From NCBI RefSeq assembly GCF_001937195.1, contig NZ_MSDO01000020.1:124001-188000 (forward strand): DNA of 64,000 bases, in the 5' to 3' direction. The translations under genes and the position numbers were made by a program. Positions 1-11,400 of the stretch are shown piece after piece (position 1 is the stretch's first letter; each line of letters opens with the position of its first letter). Below the pieces are notes generated by a model. The model saw only the letters and a list, made by a program, of their open reading frames with translations, did not search any database and had not been told where the DNA came from. The DNA comes from Salinicola socius (lineage in GTDB: Bacteria; Pseudomonadota; Gammaproteobacteria; Pseudomonadales; Halomonadaceae).

Positions 1-1779
1 CAACCCCACAGCCTGGTCGTGGACTACACCGGCATCTACTACGACGCGACCCGGCCGTCCGACCTGGAACGGCTGCTCGCCGACGCCGATTTCGAGGCCG
101 ACGAGCTCGCGCGCGCCGACCACGCCATGCAGCGCCTGCGTCGACTGCGGCTATCGAAGTACAACCATGCCCCGGACCTTCCGCTACCCGCGGCCGAGCG
201 CCCGCGCGTGCTGGTCATCGACCAGACCCGCGACGATGCCTCCATCACTCACGGCATGGCCGATGCCAGCTCGTTCCAGCGCATGCTAAAGAGCGCGCTC
301 GCCGACCATCCTGACGCCGAGATCCTGATCAAGACCCATCCGGACGTCATCGCCGGGCGCAAGCAGGGGTATCTGACCCAGGCCTCGTCCGACCCCCGCT
401 GCCGTCTGATCGGTGACGACCTCAATCCGTGGGCGCTGATCGACGCCGTCGACGCGGTCTACGTCGTGACCAGTCAACTGGGATTCGAAGCGCTGATGGC
501 CGAAAAGCCGGTTCACTGCTTCGGCATGCCGTTCTACGCCGGCTGGGGACTGACCCGGGATGCGCTGCGCTGCGAACGCCGTCAGCGTTCCCGCACGCTG
601 TCGGAGCTCTTCGCCGCGGCCTATCTGCGCTACTGTCGTTATGCCAACCCCTACACCGGGCAGGCCTCGACGCTCGAGGCGACGATCGATCTGATCGCCG
701 ATCAGAAACGCCAGCGGGATCGGCTGGCAGGCCGTTGGCTGGCCGTGGGATTTTCCAGCTGGAAACGGGCCTTCATCAGCGACTTCCTGGGACCCGCCTC
801 GAACGTCCGCTTCATCCAGGGCGACCATCCGCAGCCCCGCGAACTGGAGGGCCGCGACAGCCTGGTGGTGTGGGGTCAGAAAGCCACCGACGAGATCAAG
901 GCGCTGTGCCGCCGGCACGGACTCAAGCTGTGGCGGATGGAGGATGGTTTCGTGCGCTCGGTCGGGCTCGGCGTCGATCTGACCCGGCCACTGTCGTTGG
1001 CCTTCGACTCGCGCGGGCTCTACTACGACGCCGGCAACGAAAGCGACCTCGAACGCCTGCTGGCGGAGACGGATTTCGAGCCGGCGCTGCTGACTCGCGC
1101 CCATCGTCTGCGTCAGCGTCTGACTGAACTGAAGCTGTCGAAGTACAACGTGCGGGGCAAGACACTACCCGCGCTGCCATCGGATGCGATCGGTTCGCGC
1201 CCGATCGTGCTGGTGCCCGGCCAGGTCGAGAGCGACGCGTCGATCGCCCATGGTTCGCCCGAGATCAAGACCAACCAGGCGCTGCTCGAGGCGGTCCGAC
1301 AGAATCGCCCCGAGGCGTTCGTCATCTACAAGCCGCACCCGGACGTGGTCTCGGGGGCGCGGGTGGGTCTGCTCGACAGGACCGCCCGCCAGCTCTACGA
1401 CCTGGAGCTGGTCGACTGCGACATCATCGATCTGATCGAACTCGCCGACGAGATTCACACCATGTGCTCATTGACGGGGTTCGAGGGTCTGATGCGCGAT
1501 GTGGAAGTGCATACCTACGGTCTGCCGTTCTACGCCGGTTGGGGGTTGACCCACGATCGGTTATCCTCCCCGCGCCGCCAGCGAAGATTGACACTGGATG
1601 CGCTGATCGCCGGCGCGCTGTTGATGTATCCGACCTATGTCGATCCTGTCAGCGGCGAGTTCTGCAACGCCGATACTGCCGTCGAGTTGATGCAGCAGCA
1701 GCGCGACCAGCGCACCGGCCTGCCCCTGCGCGTTCGCTTCTACCGGCTATACCGCAACCTGTTTTCCAGAAGGCAATGA
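1..1779 (+). CDS. kpsC: KpsC-like capsule Kdo transferase (5' end cut off)
   Basis: The frame is open from the first base, so the start lies upstream of the window; the GTG at 19 is internal. Two homologous domains are visible: residues equivalent to DYTGIYYDATRPSDLERLL near the left edge and SRGLYYDAGNESDLERLL near base 1015, each followed by SKYN, an (I/Y)KxHPDV motif and MPFYAGWG or LPFYAGWG. This tandem layout is that of KpsC, a cytoplasmic dual beta-Kdo transferase that with KpsS builds the poly-Kdo linker on a lipid in ABC-exported capsules. About 590 of an expected 670 or so residues are present. The next gene starts 1 base after the stop, so the two are probably co-translated. Confidence 0.9.
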   Translation, partial: QPHSLVVDYTGIYYDATRPSDLERLLADADFEADELARADHAMQRLRRLRLSKYNHAPDLPLPAAERPRVLVIDQTRDDASITHGMADASSFQRMLKSALADHPDAEILIKTHPDVIAGRKQGYLTQASSDPRCRLIGDDLNPWALIDAVDAVYVVTSQLGFEALMAEKPVHCFGMPFYAGWGLTRDALRCERRQRSRTLSELFAAAYLRYCRYANPYTGQASTLEATIDLIADQKRQRDRLAGRWLAVGFSSWKRAFISDFLGPASNVRFIQGDHPQPRELEGRDSLVVWGQKATDEIKALCRRHGLKLWRMEDGFVRSVGLGVDLTRPLSLAFDSRGLYYDAGNESDLERLLAETDFEPALLTRAHRLRQRLTELKLSKYNVRGKTLPALPSDAIGSRPIVLVPGQVESDASIAHGSPEIKTNQALLEAVRQNRPEAFVIYKPHPDVVSGARVGLLDRTARQLYDLELVDCDIIDLIELADEIHTMCSLTGFEGLMRDVEVHTYGLPFYAGWGLTHDRLSSPRRQRRLTLDALIAGALLMYPTYVDPVSGEFCNADTAVELMQQQRDQRTGLPLRVRFYRLYRNLFSRRQ

Positions 1780-1780
1780 T

Positions 1781-3028
1781 TTGAGCACGACGCGCAAACA
1801 CTTTCTGTTGCTACAAGGTGTCTGCTCACCTTTTTTCGACCGGCTGGGCGAACGGTTGCTGGCGGCGGGTCACTCGGTGACCAAGATCAACTTCACCGTC
1901 GGTGACAGCGTCTACTGGCGTCAGGGGAACACCTACGCCTACCGCGGTCAGGCCAAGGACATTCCCGAGTATCTCTGCGACATCTGGGATCGCCACGAGA
2001 TCACCGATCAGGTGGTGTTCGGCGATCGTCGCCCGGTGCATCGGCGGGCCATTCTCGCCGCCCGTCGCCGTGGCATTCGCAACCACGTCTTCGAGGAGGG
2101 CTATTTTCGCCCTTTCTGGGTGACGCTGGAGCGCGAGGGGGTCAATGCCCATTCGCTGTTGCCGCGCGATCCGGAGTGGTATCGCGAAGCGGGCAAGCGC
2201 CTGCCCAGCGCCGGTCGGCCGCTGGCGTTTCCCAACCAGTTTCACACGCGTGCGCGCCACGACGTGCTCTATCACCTGGCCGGGGTCGCCAACCCGTTTC
2301 TCTATCCCCACTATCGCAATCACGCCCTGGTCACGGCACCGGCGGAGTACGCAGGCTTCCTGTTGCGCAAAGCCCGCGAGCCGCACTGGAAACGCCGTGA
2401 TGCCGATCGACTGCAGGCGCTACACGCGTCCCGGCGGCCGTTCTATCTGTTGCCGCTGCAGCTGAAGAGCGACGCTCAGATCCGCTATCATTCCGACTAC
2501 AAGAGCATGCAGGAAGTGATCGGCAAGGTGGCCGCCTCGTTCGCCTACCATGCGCCGCGCGATGCGTTTCTGGTGATCAAGAATCACCCGCTCGACATGG
2601 GCCTGGCCCAGTACGCGCGACTGATCAAGGTGTTGACCCACGAATATGACCTGGGCGACCGCCTGGTCTATCTCGAGGGCGGCAACCTCGAACCCCTGCT
2701 CAAGCAGGCCAGCGGGCTGGTCACGGTCAACAGTACCGCCGGCAACGTATCGCTGGGCTTCGGCTGCCCGACCCATACCCTGGCTTCTCCGATCTACGAT
2801 ATGGCGGGACTGACCCATCAGGGCACGCTGGATGATTTCTGGCACAATACTTCCGCCCCGGACGCGGAACTGTTTCGGGCCTATCGCCGCACCGTCGCGC
2901 AGACAGTCCAGATCAATGGCGGATTCTACTGTCGCCCCGGGATCGATCTAGCCTCGGAAAACGCTCTCCAGGCGCTGCAACGGGAGCGCTCCCCGCTAAA
3001 ACAACTCATGGATGAGATCGCGTCATGA
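1781..3028 (+). CDS. kpsS: KpsS-like capsule Kdo transferase
   Basis: The 415-residue product starts with KHFLLLQGVCSPFF and has the KpsS-type pattern GDRRPVHRRA, FEEGYFRPFW and VIKNHPLDMG, with a late TVNSTAGNVSLGFG stretch typical of capsule biosynthesis phosphatase/glycosyltransferase-like folds. KpsS adds the first Kdo to the lipid acceptor and works with KpsC. The start is TTG at 1781, with AGAAGG just upstream; no ATG lies close enough to the conserved N-terminus to replace it. It follows kpsC by 1 base, and its TGA overlaps the ATG of the next gene. Confidence 0.88.
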   Translation: MSTTRKHFLLLQGVCSPFFDRLGERLLAAGHSVTKINFTVGDSVYWRQGNTYAYRGQAKDIPEYLCDIWDRHEITDQVVFGDRRPVHRRAILAARRRGIRNHVFEEGYFRPFWVTLEREGVNAHSLLPRDPEWYREAGKRLPSAGRPLAFPNQFHTRARHDVLYHLAGVANPFLYPHYRNHALVTAPAEYAGFLLRKAREPHWKRRDADRLQALHASRRPFYLLPLQLKSDAQIRYHSDYKSMQEVIGKVAASFAYHAPRDAFLVIKNHPLDMGLAQYARLIKVLTHEYDLGDRLVYLEGGNLEPLLKQASGLVTVNSTAGNVSLGFGCPTHTLASPIYDMAGLTHQGTLDDFWHNTSAPDAELFRAYRRTVAQTVQINGGFYCRPGIDLASENALQALQRERSPLKQLMDEIAS

Positions 3029-3822
3029 CCCGAATCGTCATTACCGGGGCCACCGGAGCCATCGGCCAGGCACTGGCCGCCGTCTACGCCAGGCCCGGCA
3101 ATCAGTTGGTCCTGCATGGTCGTCAGCGCGACGTGCTCGATGCGCTCGCCGCCTCCTGCCGCACCGCGGGAGCCGAGGTCGAGCTCAGTCACGTCGAGCT
3201 GGGCCAGACTCGGCTCGACGATGACAGCGCGCTATTGACGTGGCTGGAATCGCTGTGTACGCCTGCCGTGCCTGATATCGTGATCGTCAACGCCGGCATC
3301 AACATCGACATCGGCGAAGACGGCCGGGGCGAAGCGTGGGAAGCGGCCAGCCGCCTGCTCGAGATCAACCTGCGGGTACCGATGGCGATGGGCAACTTCC
3401 TCGGCAAGCGCATGCGCGCCGCCGGTCATGGTCAACTGGTGCTGATGAGTTCGCTCGCGGCGTATCACGGCCTGCCGGTGACGCCCAGCTACAGCGCCAG
3501 CAAGGCCGGCGTAAAGGCCTACGGCGAAGCGCTTCGCGGCTGGCTGGCGCCGCACGGCGTCGGGGTCAGCGTGGTCATGCCGGGCTATGTCAGCTCGAAG
3601 ATGTGCCACGAGATGCCTGGGCCAAAGCCGTTCCTGTGGCAACCCGAGCGCGCTGCCAGGTTCATCGCCAAGGGCGTCGAAAGGAATCGCGCCCGGATCA
3701 GCTTCCCGTTCCCGCTCAATTTCGGCTGCTGGTGGCTGGCCGTGCTGCCGGCGGCGATCTCGCAGCGCCTGCTGACGCTGTTCGGCTACGACCACGACCA
3801 AGGCGACGGAGCGCATCGATGA
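3025..3822 (+). CDS. Short-chain dehydrogenase/reductase (RkpH-like)
   Basis: This is a classical SDR of 265 residues. It has the NAD(P) glycine motif TGATGAIG at residues 7-14, NAGIN near 90, and the catalytic Ser and YSASK near 140-160. The C-terminal 50 residues are hydrophobic (CWWLAVLPAAI), suggesting membrane association, as in 3-ketodihydrosphingosine reductases. ATGA overlaps with the genes on both sides make it part of one operon. With a PKS/FAS and an alpha-oxoamine synthase downstream, I infer it reduces the 3-keto group of the amino-ketone lipid they would form. This resembles RkpH in the rhizobial rkp region. The SDR family call is firm; the substrate is inferred. Confidence 0.85.
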   Translation: MTRIVITGATGAIGQALAAVYARPGNQLVLHGRQRDVLDALAASCRTAGAEVELSHVELGQTRLDDDSALLTWLESLCTPAVPDIVIVNAGINIDIGEDGRGEAWEAASRLLEINLRVPMAMGNFLGKRMRAAGHGQLVLMSSLAAYHGLPVTPSYSASKAGVKAYGEALRGWLAPHGVGVSVVMPGYVSSKMCHEMPGPKPFLWQPERAARFIAKGVERNRARISFPFPLNFGCWWLAVLPAAISQRLLTLFGYDHDQGDGAHR

Positions 3823-5378
3823 TGGATGGATTCTGGAACGGGTTCTGGGCCACGGTGGCCACGCTGGTCGTCACCAGCCTGTTCGAACTGCTGCTCAAGC
3901 CGCGCCCCCAGCCGCTGTGGCAGCGCGCGCCGGCAGCAGTTGCCGTTCACCTGGCCACCACCGTGCTGCACTTCGCCTTGTGGCTGTTGATCGTACAGCG
4001 CCCCTGGTTTGCGCTGGTGATCGCCGCTTCGCTGCAGATGGTGGTGATCCAGGTCAACAACACCAAGTCGAGCTCGCTGCGGGAACCCTTCCTGTGCCAG
4101 GACTTCGAGTACTTCGTCGATGCGGTTCGCCACCCCCGCCTCTACATCCCTTTTTTCGGTATCGGTCTGACCATCGCCGCCAGCCTGGCCGGCGCCATCG
4201 CGATCGGTATCGGCTTCTGGCTCGAACCCTCGCTCTTCGGTCACGCCGACGCGCCCTGGTCGCTGCTGGGCACCCTGGTGCTGGTGGCGGCCAGTATCGC
4301 CGTGCTGATCTGGCAACTGCCCCGGTTGACCGGTTGTACGCTCGAACCCAACGACGACCTGGTCAGGCTCGGCCTCTATCCCTACCTCTGGGCCTATGGT
4401 CGCCTGACTCGTGACCCGATCGACCGTCAGGACAACGACAACGCCTTCGCCCTGCCGGTGGATCTGGATAGGGACAGCGTGGATCCCGCCACGCTGCCCA
4501 ACGTGGTGCTGGTCCAGAGCGAATCCTTCTTCGATCCGCGCGACTGGCATCCCGCCATACGGCGTGAGCTGCTCGGCCAATACGACGCGCTGATGGCAGA
4601 AGCGCTGCAGAGCGGACGTTTCGACGTTCCCGCCTGGGGCGCCAATACCGTGCGCACCGAGTGTGCGGTATTGACCGGCTTCACGCCGTCGCGGCTCGGC
4701 GTGCATCGCTTCAACCCCTACCACCAGCTGTCGAAGCTGGCGGTCAACAACCTGGCAGGCGCGCTCAAACGACTGGGTTATCGGACCGTCTGCATTCATC
4801 CGTACCCCGCCAGCTTCTATCTGCGCGACAAGGTCTATCCCAATCTGGGCTTCGACACATTCCTGGATATCGCCGACTTCGAACTCAGCGAGCGCGACGG
4901 CCAGTACACCGGCGATCTCGCGCTGGCGGATCGGGTTCAGAAACAGCTGGCGGCGGCCGATGAAAAACCGCTGTTCATTTTCGTGATCAGCATGGAGAAT
5001 CACGGCCCGCTTCATCTGGAGACTGCCGATCCGGCCGTGGCAGAGCGGTGGATCGAAGGCGGCGTTACCGATGATTGCGAAGAGCTGACGGTTTATCTGA
5101 GGCATCTGCGCAATACCGATAGTATGCTGGAGCGACTCAGGGACTCTCTTGATAACAATGACCGGCCCGGCATTCTGGGTTTCTACGGGGACCATGTGCC
5201 GATCATGCCGAAAGTCTACGCACGCCACGGCGAGCCGGATGGTTTCACGAACTATTTCATCTGGCAGACCAGGCCTCATTCGGGCGATAACGTGCGGATG
5301 ACGCTTCCAGCCGATAAGCTGGGAACAACGATCTACGAAAGAATTATCGACCACGCTGGCAAGCTTGGTGCGAATTGA
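3819..5378 (+). CDS. LTA synthase-like membrane sulfatase-fold phosphotransferase
   Basis: The start is taken as ATG 3819, overlapping the preceding TGA (ATGATGG); the frame stays open further upstream but only inside the SDR gene. The product is 519 residues. About five hydrophobic helices occupy residues 5-170 and a periplasmic alkaline-phosphatase-superfamily domain runs from about 227 (NVVLVQSESFFD) to the end. T277 sits in TVRTE where LtaS-type enzymes have their nucleophile. HGPLH and GDHVP are metal-site motifs. LtaS/OpgB-type enzymes transfer phosphoglycerol or related head groups from phospholipids. Here it may decorate the capsule or its lipid; it occupies the place of the membrane protein RkpI in rhizobia. 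Substrate unknown. Confidence 0.8.
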   Translation: MMDGFWNGFWATVATLVVTSLFELLLKPRPQPLWQRAPAAVAVHLATTVLHFALWLLIVQRPWFALVIAASLQMVVIQVNNTKSSSLREPFLCQDFEYFVDAVRHPRLYIPFFGIGLTIAASLAGAIAIGIGFWLEPSLFGHADAPWSLLGTLVLVAASIAVLIWQLPRLTGCTLEPNDDLVRLGLYPYLWAYGRLTRDPIDRQDNDNAFALPVDLDRDSVDPATLPNVVLVQSESFFDPRDWHPAIRRELLGQYDALMAEALQSGRFDVPAWGANTVRTECAVLTGFTPSRLGVHRFNPYHQLSKLAVNNLAGALKRLGYRTVCIHPYPASFYLRDKVYPNLGFDTFLDIADFELSERDGQYTGDLALADRVQKQLAAADEKPLFIFVISMENHGPLHLETADPAVAERWIEGGVTDDCEELTVYLRHLRNTDSMLERLRDSLDNNDRPGILGFYGDHVPIMPKVYARHGEPDGFTNYFIWQTRPHSGDNVRMTLPADKLGTTIYERIIDHAGKLGAN

Positions 5379-5415
5379 GAAAGGCGTAGCCCGCGCTACG
5401 AAGCAAGGAGTCCCA

Positions 5416-8400
5416 ATGACCAAACGCGTTGCCATCATCGGCGCGGCTCACCGGTTCCCGAGCGCCCCGACATCACAACGTTTCTGGCAAGCGCTCAAGA
5501 CCGGCGAAGACCTCGTCACCTCGGTCGCAGACGACCGTTGGGGCCTGGAAGCCTATCGCCATCCTGACAAGCAGCACCCTGGCACGAGCTACACTTTTGC
5601 CGCCGGCAGTCTCGGCGACATCTCCGGCTTCGACGCCGGCTTCTTCGGCATCTCGCCGCGCGAGGCCGCCCAGATGGATCCGCAGCAGCGAATCCTGCTG
5701 GAGATGACCTGGGAAGCCATGGAGGACGCCGGTATTCCGCCGCAGACACTGCGCGGAAGCCAGTGCGGCGTGTTCCTGGGTATCGCCAGTCTCGACTACT
5801 CGTATCGCATGGCCGACGACATGTCGGCGATCGAACCTTCGACGGCGACCGGCAACACCTCGAGCATCGCCTCGAACCGGATCTCCTACGTGTTCGACCT
5901 GCACGGTCCGAGCATGTCGATGGATACCGCCTGCTCCTCGTCGCTGGTCGCCTTTCACCAGGCGTGCCAGTCGATCCGCTGTGGCGAAACGGAAATGGCG
6001 CTGGCCGGTGGCATCAGCCTGCACCTGCACCCGTTCGGCTTCATCATCTTCTCCAAGGCGAGCATGCTTTCGCCCACCGGACGCTGCCAGGTCTTCGATG
6101 AGTCCGGAGATGGCTACGTCCGCTCCGAGGGCGGCGGTATTTTCCTGCTCAAGGATTACGACAAGGCCGTTGCCGATGGCGACCGGATTCTGGCCATCGT
6201 TGCCGGCAGTGGCGTCAATACCGACGGTTACAAGAAAGGCCTGACGGTTCCCAATCCCGACGCCCAGGTCGCGCTGATGAGCCAGACCCTGGCGCGCGCC
6301 GGCCTGGCACCGGACGATATCGACTATCTGGAAGCGCACGGCACCGGTACCGCTGTCGGCGACCCGCTGGAAACCCGCGCCATCGGCGCGGCGATCGGCC
6401 AGAAGCGCAAGACGCCACTGCCGATCGGCTCGGTCAAGAGCAATCTCGGCCACCTGGAAACCGCCTCCGGCGTGGCAGGGCTGGCCAAGGCGCTCTACGC
6501 GCTGCGTGAACGCGAAGTGCCCGCCACCATCGGCATTCGCAAGGTCAATCCGCGGATCGACGTGAAGGGCTGGAATCTCGACATCGTCGACAAGCCACGC
6601 AAGCTGAAAGCCGAAGGCCAGTTGACCGTCGGCATCAACTCGTTCGGTTTCGGCGGCGCCAACGCGCACGTGATCCTGCAGTCTCCGCTCGAAACGCCGG
6701 TCTCCGAGGCTATCGATACGCCCGTACGCCGGCTGCCGCTGTGTCTCAGCGCCCGCAGCCCGGAAGCGCTGCGCGAGTTCGCCGCACGCCTGAGCGACAA
6801 TCTGACCGCCGGCAAGGTGTCACTTTACGACACCGCTTACAGCCTCGCTTTCCGTCGCGAAAGCCATCCCCACGCCGCGGTGCTGCTCAGCGACAATGCC
6901 GCCGATGCGATCACCCGGCTGGACGCGCTGGCCGCTGCCGAGAGCGTCCCCGGTGCCGCCGTCGGCGAGCGCGTCGACGCAGGCTACGGCCCGGTGTTCG
7001 TCTATGACGGCAACGGCTGCCAGTGGGCCTCGATGGGCCGCACGCTGCTGAACGAATCCCCGGTCTTCGCCGCGGCCGTGGATGAAGTCGATGCGCTGTT
7101 CGCGCATCACGCTGACTTCTCCCTGCGCGCCGAGCTCGATGGCACCAATCAGCGCACCGACGACCAGCATGGCGCCAATAGACAGCGCAGCAACGATGAC
7201 GATCGTCTGGCCCGCACCGAAATCGCCCAGCCTGCGCTGTTCGCGCTGCAGGTCGGCGTGACCCGGCTGCTCGAGGCCGAAGGCGTGCGCCCCGCCGCCG
7301 TTACCGGCCATAGCGTCGGCGAGGTCGCCGCGGCCTGGGCCTGCGGCGCGCTAAGCCTGGCCGATGCGGTCAGCGTCATCTATCACCGCAGCGCCTGTCA
7401 GGGTCGTACCCGCGGCAGCGGCGAAATGACCGCTGTCGGCCTCGGTGCAGAAGCCATGCAGCGCTGGCTGGAGGACCCCGCTCACTCGGCGGTCGTGATC
7501 GCCGGCATCAACGGCCCCAAGGGCGTGACCCTGGCAGGCCCGGCGGAGGCGCTCGAACGTCTGGAAACAGCGTTGTCCGCGGAGCGGATCTTCGCCAAAC
7601 GCCTGACGCTGGATTACGCCTTCCACAGCGCCGCGATGGATCCCATCCGCGAGGACGTCATCGCCGCGCTGGCGCATCTGTCACCCCGCGACGCCCGGAT
7701 CCCGTTCCTCTCGACCGTGGCCGGCAAGCCACTGGCAGGCAGCGAGCTGGGCGCCGAATACTGGTGGCTCAACATCCGCGAGCCGGTGCAGTTCGGGCCG
7801 GCAGTCGACTCGTTGATCGAATCGGGTGCGCGCACGTTCGTCGAGATCGGCGCGCAGCCGATCCTGCGCCGCTACCTCACCGACGCCCTCTCGGCGCAGT
7901 CGGTCAGTGGCAGCGCCATCGGCACGCTGAGCCGCGATCATGATGGCGCTGCCGCCATGGAAGCGAGCGTGGCAGCGTTGCTGGTCAGCGGTGCCGTCTC
8001 CCCCGAGGCGTGGTTCCCGGTGGCCGGCCGCTTCGTCGAGCTGCCGCACTATCCCTGGCAGCGCGAGCGCTACTGGGTCAAGACCACCGGCGACTCCCAG
8101 GGGCTGATGGGGCGCCACTACGAACATCCGCTGCTGGGCTACCGCCTGGCGCGTCAGGGCATGGCGTGGGAAAGCCAGCTGGATACTCGCCGCCTGCCCT
8201 GGCTCGCCGACCATCGCGTCGGTGACGCCACCGTGTTCCCCGGTGCCGGTTTCGCGGAACTGGCGCTCGCCGCCGCCGCGGCCGCCAAGGCATCGCCGGT
8301 GCTGGATATCGAAGCGCTGGAGATTCTCAGCCCGCTGCTGCTGGATGCCGCCCACGGCAAGAAGCTGCAGCTGGAAATCCAGGATGCCGACGGCTCCCTG

Positions 8401-11400
8401 ACCATCAAGACTCGCGAGCCGGCCAGCGACGACGCCTGGACGCTCAACGCCCGTGCCCGCATCGCGGCGCAGACGCGAGGCCTGCTGCTGACACGTCGCG
8501 GCACGCCGCTGCCGAACCGCCCGGCGGATTACACCCGCGAACAACATCTGGCGATGGCCGCTCATGTCGGGCTGGAGTACGGCCCCGGTTTCCAGGCGAT
8601 CAGCGACGTTTGGGTCGAGGATGACCGCGCCATGGGTCGCATCGAGCTGCCCGCCGCGATTGCCGAGGACCAGCGCGACTGCCTGCTGGCACCCGGCATT
8701 CTCGACAGCGCCTTCCAGCTGTTCATTCCGCTGCTGGCCGATGAGCTCGCCAAGGCGGGCGGACTGGCCTTCGTGCCCGTGCGCCTGGAACGGATCCAGC
8801 TCCAGGTCGACGCCGCGCCGCCGGCGTGGATGGAAGTCCGCCTGACCAGTCGCGCACCGCACTCGCTGTGTGCCGACGTGGCGCTGTTCGATGCCAACGG
8901 CAACGCCGTGGCGGTGGTCGAGGGTGCCCGGTTCAAGGCCGCCCGCCTGCGTCACGCCGTGACTCATCGCTTGAGCTATCTCGATCATCGCCTGGTGCCG
9001 GCACCGCGTGAAGCCGCTGCCCTGCCGCTGGACGACGCCACCGCCGAACTGGCACTGGCACAACTGGTCGACAACTACCGCAGCGTGACCGACAGTCGCT
9101 ACGGCGAAGAGGTCGAACCGCTGCTGGAGACGCTGGTCTCCGCGTTTCTGGATGAAGCCCTGCGCGGCTATGCGGACAGCGACGGGCAACTGCTCGCCGG
9201 CCAATTCGACGCCGGAGCGATCGAAACCCGCCAGCGTCGTCAGGCACTGATCGAACTGGCGCTGGCCACCGGTATCGTCGCGGAAACGCCGGCCGGATGG
9301 CAGCTGCAGGAAACGCCGGATATCGATGCGGCCATGGTATGGAATCTGCTGATTCGGGACTATCCGGACTATGCCGCACTGACCCACAGCATCGGTCGTT
9401 TCGGCCTGCACCTGACGGACTGGCTCGAAGATCGGCTCGACGTCGCCACGCTGGGCCTGGATGCCACGCGTCTGACGCGGCTGGTGCAGGCTGCCGTCGG
9501 CGAGCGCGGCTGGCATGCGCTGGCCGATACCTGGCTGGCGCAATACGCCATGACGCTCGAGCTGTTGCCGCCGCATCAGCGGCTGGTCATGCTCGAAGCC
9601 TCGGCGCTGCGCCCGCAGCTCGGCGAACGGCTGATGGGCGGGCTGAGCGGAGATCGCGCCCAGTATCGCTTCGCCGCGCTGAGAGATAGCGCGCTGAACG
9701 AAGCGGAATCGCTTGCCGAGCATGACGCCAGGGTCGACCTGCTGACGACCGACGCCGCCATCCCTGCGATCGGTGCCAACGTCGCGCTGGTGACGCTGGA
9801 TGGCACCCAGGGCGAGATCGATACGCTGCTGCGTTGGCTGCCCACACAGTTGGCGGACGATGCCCAGATCGCGTTCCTGGCGCTGGGCGACACCGACTGG
9901 CAGTCGTTTCTTTCCCTGGCGATGGAACCGGATTCACGTTCCGCCGACCTCGAGACGACCCGCCAGCAGCTGGAAGGCCTGGGTTATCGCCAGCTCGAAC
10001 GCCATACGCTGGAAAGCGAGCAAGGCGGACTGCAACTGCTGACCGCCCAGGCGCCGTTGACGGCACCCTCGACGGAAACCGAATCCGAGACCGTGCGTGG
10101 CGATGCGGCCCATCCGGCCGAACAGTGGCTGATCATCAGCGACGACAACGCTCAATGGCTGGCCTCGAAACTGATCGCGCGCTTCGAGACGCTGGGACAG
10201 AACGTGCATCATCTGGCCGGCAGCGAATTGGCGCCCCAGGATCTGCTTCCGCTGGCACTGGAATCCTTCGACCCGAGCCAGATCGTCGATCTGCGCGGCT
10301 TGGCCAGCACCGCCGAGGACCGCTGCGTAATCGCTGCCCAGTGGCTGCAGACGCTGGAGTCGCTGGAGTGCCCTGCGGCGCTGTGGTGGCTCACGCTGGG
10401 CGTGGGGGCGCATTTTTCTACCCTGCCCGAGGCCGCAGTCAAATCGTTTTCACTGCCCGAGCATTCCAAGCTGCCCGAAGACGCAGCGCTTTGGGGCTTC
10501 GGCCGTTCGCTACAGAACGAAGCCGGTAGCCGGCAGGTTCGGCTGCTGGACCTGCCGCTGTCGAGCCGCGAGTCGCTGTCGAGCGAGCTGCTGGACGCGC
10601 TGCTGTTCGAGCTCAGCGTGCCGGATGCGGAAACCGAGGTCGTGCTGGATGCCGACGGCCAGCGCTGGGTGCCCCGGCTGGGATTGGCGCCCGCGCCGGG
10701 TACGCAGGTCAGCGAGGAAGAAGCCGCCAGCGATCGCGCCGTCAGCCTGGGCTTCGAGCTGCCGGGTCAGCTGCGTCATCTGCGCTGGCAGCCGCATGAT
10801 CTGCCCGCACCTCAGGCCGGTCAGGTCGAGATCGCGGTCAAGGCGACCGGGCTCAACTTCCGCGACGTCATGTACGCGCTCGGTCTGCTGTCGGACGAAG
10901 CGATCGAGAACGGCTTCGCCGGCCCCACGCTGGGTCTGGAGTTCGCCGGTGAAGTCATCAGCGTGGGCGATCCGAACGGCTCGCTGCGCCCCGGTGATGC
11001 GGTGGTCGGCTTCGGCCCCGCCAGCTTCAGCGACCGGCTGATCGCCGACGTCAACGCGGTAGCGCCGATCCCCGCCGAGATCGGCTATGCGGCCGCCGCC
11101 ACGATCCCGACGACCTTCTTCACCGTCTACTACTCGCTCAAGCACCTGGCGCGCCTGCAGCCCGGCGAACGGCTGCTGATCCACGGTGCCGCCGGCGGTG
11201 TCGGCCTCGCCGCGATCCAGGTCGGCCGCTGGCTGGGCGCCGAAATCGTCGCCACCGTCGGCTCGCCGGAAAAGCAGGACTTCCTGCGCCTGATGGGCGT
11301 CGAGCGCATCTACGACTCACGCAGCCTGACCTTCGCCGAAGAGATTCTCCACGACAACGCGATGGAACGTCAGGCGCGGGAAGACGGCAGCAACGGCCGC

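Noticed and set aside
3786-5438. Long open frame antisense to the LTA-synthase-like gene
   Set aside because: Its composition is Arg/Gln/Val-rich shadow sequence with no domain, and the opposite strand encodes a clear enzyme.
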